Positions 61,023 to 64,000 of a stretch of DNA of 64,000 nt are shown here, piece after piece. The notes beneath the pieces were generated by a model. It did no database searches. It was not told the DNA's origin and worked only from the letters and a program-made list of their open reading frames with translations. Made by a program: the position numbers and the translations under genes. This DNA is from Halobacterium sp. KA-4 (GTDB lineage: Archaea; Halobacteriota; Halobacteria; Halobacteriales; Halobacteriaceae). The stretch's first letter is position 1; each line of letters begins with the position of its first letter. Location: NCBI RefSeq assembly GCF_021028995.1, contig NZ_JAJJZG010000001.1, forward strand, positions 62,001 through 126,000, given 5' to 3'.

Positions 61023-62633
61023 TCAGTCGTGTCTGAAGGTGCGGTGGCCGGTGAACACCATCGCCATCCCGTGCTCGTTCGCTTCCTCGACGACGTCCTC
61101 GTCGTTGACGGAGCCGCCGGGCTGGATGACGGCTTCGACGCCCGCGTCGGCGGCGGCCTCGATGCCGTCCGGGAACGGGAAGAACGCGTCGGAGGCCATC
61201 ACGGCGCCCTCCGCATTCTTGCCGTCGGCGTCCCGTTCGGCCTTCTTCGCGGCGAGTTCGACGGCGTCCACGCGAGAGACCTGCCCGACGCCGAGGCCGA
61301 CGGTCTCGGTGCCGTCCGCGAAGAGGATGCCGTTGGACTTGACGTGCTTGAGCACGCGCCACGCGAACAGCATCGTCTCGAATTCGTCCTCGGTGGGCTC
61401 GCGCTCCGTGACGACTTCGAGGTCGTCGCGTTCGGGGACCCAGAGTTCCCGCTCCTGCACGAGGCGGCCGCCGACCAGCGGCTTCTCCGTGATGGTCTCG
61501 GTGACCTCGCCGAGCGGGCCGGTTTCGAGCACGCGGAGGTTGTCCTTGGCGGTGAGCACGTCGAGCGCGGCGTCGGTGTAGCCGGGCGCGACGACGACCT
61601 CCTTGAAGGAGTCGACGACGAGTTCCGCGGTCGCCTCGTCGCACTCGCGGTTGAGTGCGACGATGCCGCCGAACGCGCTCTTGGCGTCCGTGGCGAGCGC
61701 GTCGGCGTAGGCCTCGGCGAGCGTGTCAGCGACCGCGGCGCCCGCGGGGTTGGTGTGCTTGATGACGGCGGCGGCGGGCTCGTCGAACTCCTTGATGAGG
61801 TTGAGCGCGCCGTCGGCGTCGTTGTAGTTGTTGTACGAGAGCGCCTTCGCGCCCTCGTTGAGCTGGTCGGCGTGGACGACGCTGGCCTCCTCGCAGGTGT
61901 CGTCGCGGTAGAGCGCGGCGTCCTGGTGGGGGTTCTCGCCGTAGCGCAGGTCGCTATCGCGGTCGTTGCTCACGAGCCGGCGCACCGGGAAGTCGCCGCC
62001 CGTGTCAGCGTCGACGGTGACGCCCTCAGAGGTGACGTCGAGGTCGCCGTTCGCGGCCCAGCGCACGGCGCGCGGGTACGCCTCGAACTCGGCGTCGTAG
62101 AGCACGCGCTCCTTGAGGTCGCTCTCGTCGTCGTCCGCGTAGACGGGGACCGGCTCCTGCGTGATGACGGGGCCGGCGTCGACGTCTTCGGTGCGGACGC
62201 TGCCGTCGTCGGCGACGGCGTTCGTCACGACGTGGACCGTGCAGCCCGTCACGGAGACCTCCGCGTCGAGTACTTGCTCGTGGGCGTCCGCGCCGGGGAA
62301 CGACGGCAGGAGGCTCGGGTGGACGTTCAGCGTGAGCGGCGTCGCCTTCAGGAACACCTCCGAGAGCACGCGCATGTAGCCGTCGAGGCAGACGAGGTCG
62401 ACGTCGTACTCGTCGAGGGCGTCGACGACGCGCTGCTCGTGGTCGCGCCGGAACTCGTCGTCGCGGTGCTCGACGACTTCCGTGGGGATGCCCCGAGCGT
62501 CGGCCGCGTCGAGGACGGGCGCGTCCGGATCGTCCGCGAGCACGACGGCGAGGTCGGCGCCGCCGGGCCGCAGGTCGTCGATGTGCAGGAGGTTTCGGCC
62601 GCGGTTGCTGGCCAGACCGGCTACGTTCGTCAT
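61023..62633 (-). CDS. purNH: Fused GAR transformylase - AICAR transformylase
   Basis: A 536-residue bifunctional enzyme. Residues 1 to about 200 are PurN-like (LTLNVHPSLLPSFPG near 100-112, with the formyl-transfer Asn and His, and DAGPVITQEPVPV). Residues about 210-536 are the AICAR formyltransferase half of PurH (RYGENPHQDAALY, IKHTNPAGAA, SAFGGIVALN). The IMP cyclohydrolase domain of bacterial PurH is missing; archaea use PurO for it. Both steps use 10-formyltetrahydrofolate, linking it to the neighbouring folCP. The start is the ATG before TNVAGLASNRGRN. Confidence 0.93.
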   Translation of the reverse strand: MTNVAGLASNRGRNLLHIDDLRPGGADLAVVLADDPDAPVLDAADARGIPTEVVEHRDDEFRRDHEQRVVDALDEYDVDLVCLDGYMRVLSEVFLKATPLTLNVHPSLLPSFPGADAHEQVLDAEVSVTGCTVHVVTNAVADDGSVRTEDVDAGPVITQEPVPVYADDDESDLKERVLYDAEFEAYPRAVRWAANGDLDVTSEGVTVDADTGGDFPVRRLVSNDRDSDLRYGENPHQDAALYRDDTCEEASVVHADQLNEGAKALSYNNYNDADGALNLIKEFDEPAAAVIKHTNPAGAAVADTLAEAYADALATDAKSAFGGIVALNRECDEATAELVVDSFKEVVVAPGYTDAALDVLTAKDNLRVLETGPLGEVTETITEKPLVGGRLVQERELWVPERDDLEVVTEREPTEDEFETMLFAWRVLKHVKSNGILFADGTETVGLGVGQVSRVDAVELAAKKAERDADGKNAEGAVMASDAFFPFPDGIEAAADAGVEAVIQPGGSVNDEDVVEEANEHGMAMVFTGHRTFRHD

Positions 62634-62801
62634 GTCCCACCGACCGGCGTCCGCGGGCAAAGTGGTTGCGGTTCGCGCCCGGGAAGTATGCACGAACTGG
62701 CATAGAAACGCGCGACTGTCGCCAGTATTACCGTGAGTGTATGCACGCTCGTGGTTCGCTCGACCGGCAGGCTTTTGCCGCGAGCGCGGCCACTCCGAGG
62801 C
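62634..62801. promoter_or_regulatory. Divergent promoter between purNH and purB
   Basis: GTATGCACG occurs twice (62687-62695 and 62739-62747), 52 bases apart. ACTGGC and GCCAGT (62696-62701 and 62721-62726) flank the middle. The purB TATA candidate is GGCTTTTGCC near 62770, about 30 bases before its ATG. The repeats may be purine-regulator sites. Confidence 0.45.
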
Positions 62802-64000
62802 ATGACCGACACCCACGCCCTCCACGCCGTGACGCCGCTGGACGGCCGCTACGCGGGCCGCACCGAACCGCTCCGAAAGTACGCCAGCGAGGCGGCGCTG
62901 ATGCGCGCTCGCGTCCGCGTCGAAGTCGAGTACCTGCTCGCGCTCGCCGACCTCGATGCGGTCGACCTCGAACTCACCGACGAGGAGCGCGAGGTGCTCC
63001 GCGAAGCCTACGAGGCGTTCGACGACGAGGACGCGGCGCTCGTGAAGACAATCGAGACCGAGGGCGCGCGGGGCTACGACGCCACCAACCACGACGTGAA
63101 GGCTGTCGAGTACTTCGTCCGCGAGCATGCGCCGGAGCGCGCGCATCCGTGGATTCACTTCGCGCTCACCAGCGAGGACGTCAACAACCCCGCGCACCGC
63201 CTGCTCGTCAAGCCCGCCGTCGAGGACGTGCTCGTGCCGGAACTCCGCGAGGTACGGGACGCGCTCGTCGACTTCGCACACGACTACGCCGACCTTCCGA
63301 TGCTCGCGCGCACCCACGGCCAGCCCGCGACACCGACGACGTTCGGCAAGGAGATGGCCGTCTATGCCGCCCGCCTCGGCCGCGCAATCGCGCGCGTCGA
63401 AGCGGCCAGCGGCGGCCTCGCGGGGAAACTCGCGGGCGCGTCCGGCACGTGGGCCGCCCACCACGCCGCGTTCCCCGAGGTCGACTGGCGCGCGTTCTCC
63501 CGCGACTTCGTGGAAGGCCTCGGCCTGTCGTACGTCGAACCCACGACGCAAGTGAACCCGAGCGACGACTTCGGCGCCCTGTTCGACGCGCTCACGGGCG
63601 TCAACGGCGTGCTTCTGGACCTCTCGCGCGACGTCTGGCTGTACGTCTCCCAGCGCTACCTCGGGCAGGAAGCAGCGAAGTCCGAGACCGGGTCCTCGAC
63701 GATGCCGCACAAGGTCAACCCCATCGACTTCGAGAACGCCGAGGGCAACCTCTCGAAGGCCGACAGCGACCTCGACTTCCTCTCGGAGTACCTCGCGACG
63801 AGCCGCCTCCAGCGCGACCTCTCGGACTCGACGGTGAAGCGCAATATCGGCGCGTCGCTTTCGTACTGCCTGCTCGCGTACACGAAACTCCAGAACGGGC
63901 TCGCGAAGGTCACGCCCAACGAGCGAGTCATGCGCGAGGACCTCGAAGCCAACCCCGAGGTCATCGGGGAGGCCGTCCAGACGATTCTCCGCCGCGAGGG
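62802..64000 (+). CDS. purB: Adenylosuccinate lyase (3' end outside window)
   Basis: The first about 400 residues are present, beginning MTDTHALHAVTPLDGRYAGR. The fumarase-superfamily signature SETGSSTMPHKVNP is intact, and the catalytic His candidates are in TSEDVNN and ARTHGQPATPTTFGK. It cleaves SAICAR to AICAR and adenylosuccinate to AMP. AICAR is the substrate of the C-terminal half of the divergent purNH product, so the two are functionally linked. The frame is open at the end of the window. Confidence 0.95.
   Translation, partial: MTDTHALHAVTPLDGRYAGRTEPLRKYASEAALMRARVRVEVEYLLALADLDAVDLELTDEEREVLREAYEAFDDEDAALVKTIETEGARGYDATNHDVKAVEYFVREHAPERAHPWIHFALTSEDVNNPAHRLLVKPAVEDVLVPELREVRDALVDFAHDYADLPMLARTHGQPATPTTFGKEMAVYAARLGRAIARVEAASGGLAGKLAGASGTWAAHHAAFPEVDWRAFSRDFVEGLGLSYVEPTTQVNPSDDFGALFDALTGVNGVLLDLSRDVWLYVSQRYLGQEAAKSETGSSTMPHKVNPIDFENAEGNLSKADSDLDFLSEYLATSRLQRDLSDSTVKRNIGASLSYCLLAYTKLQNGLAKVTPNERVMREDLEANPEVIGEAVQTILRRE

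Noticed and set aside
1-64000. CRISPR array, insertion sequence, prophage, tRNA or rRNA gene
   Set aside because: No regularly spaced repeats, transposase, integrase or phage proteins, and no tRNA-like cloverleaf words were seen in the gaps between genes.

Overview
The window is a dense, very GC-rich archaeal chromosome segment from a haloarchaeon, most likely Halobacterium or a close relative. The proteins are acidic (Asp/Glu-rich). Many promoters place an AT-rich TATA-like box 25-30 bases before the start codon, as in leaderless transcripts. Archaeal or haloarchaeal hallmark genes are present: sn-glycerol-1-phosphate dehydrogenase, aCPSF1/FttA, a bacterio-opsin-activator-type regulator, a PGF-CTERM surface protein, the folCP and purNH fusions, ferredoxin-dependent 2-oxoacid oxidoreductase, and a semi-phosphorylative Entner-Doudoroff cluster. 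I recognise much of the gene order (acs, mcmA, korAB, pst, gdh/kdgA/gnaD, purNH/purB) as matching Halobacterium salinarum, from memory and not from a search. Nearly all of it is chromosomal core. I see no insertion sequence, prophage, CRISPR array, tRNA or rRNA.

Layout. 1-9.2 kb: a GNAT acetyltransferase cut by the window edge, a degenerate Nudix protein, an acyl-CoA synthetase, two exported or membrane proteins, a GNAT, the methylmalonyl-CoA mutase large subunit, an SDR, methylmalonyl-CoA epimerase and a second degenerate Nudix protein. 9.3-17.6 kb: a flavin reductase-like protein, korA-korB, an aspartoacylase-family amidohydrolase, a geranylgeranyl-reductase-family flavoprotein, an aldo/keto reductase and a PAPS-reductase-family protein. 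17.7-24.2 kb: a phosphate block in which an AbrB-PhoU regulator diverges from pstS-pstC-pstA-pstB-phoU. 24.2-31.2 kb: a ModE-like regulator, a CGFS glutaredoxin, then the sugar-acid cluster gfcR-gdh (minus), a HAD protein, a MoaD-like protein, and kdgA-gnaD (plus).

31.3-42.0 kb: a permease-universal stress protein pair, diphthamide synthetase, DUF373, SppA, an archaeal coiled-coil protein, DUF371, endonuclease III, two small haloarchaeal proteins, and the transcription termination nuclease FttA/aCPSF1. 42.2-51.8 kb: small unknowns, an HTH regulator, proS, the giant gltB, an SDR epimerase and a GNAT. 51.9-58.4 kb: egsA, a flippase-like membrane protein, an M48 protease, a 59-residue membrane protein, an S9 peptidase and a glycosyltransferase. 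58.4-64.0 kb: folCP, purNH and purB (cut by the window end), which link folate synthesis to purine synthesis.

No clearly new multi-gene system stands out. The most interesting unexplained signals are in non-coding DNA: a dispersed 43-44 bp TTTTTGC...GCAAAAA inverted repeat present twice, a set of triloop GC hairpins between genes, three convergent gene pairs whose stops share one CTAG, a 17-bp direct repeat that duplicates the gnaD stop region, a nested inverted repeat between an HTH gene and proS, and long structured leaders before fttA and a coiled-coil gene.
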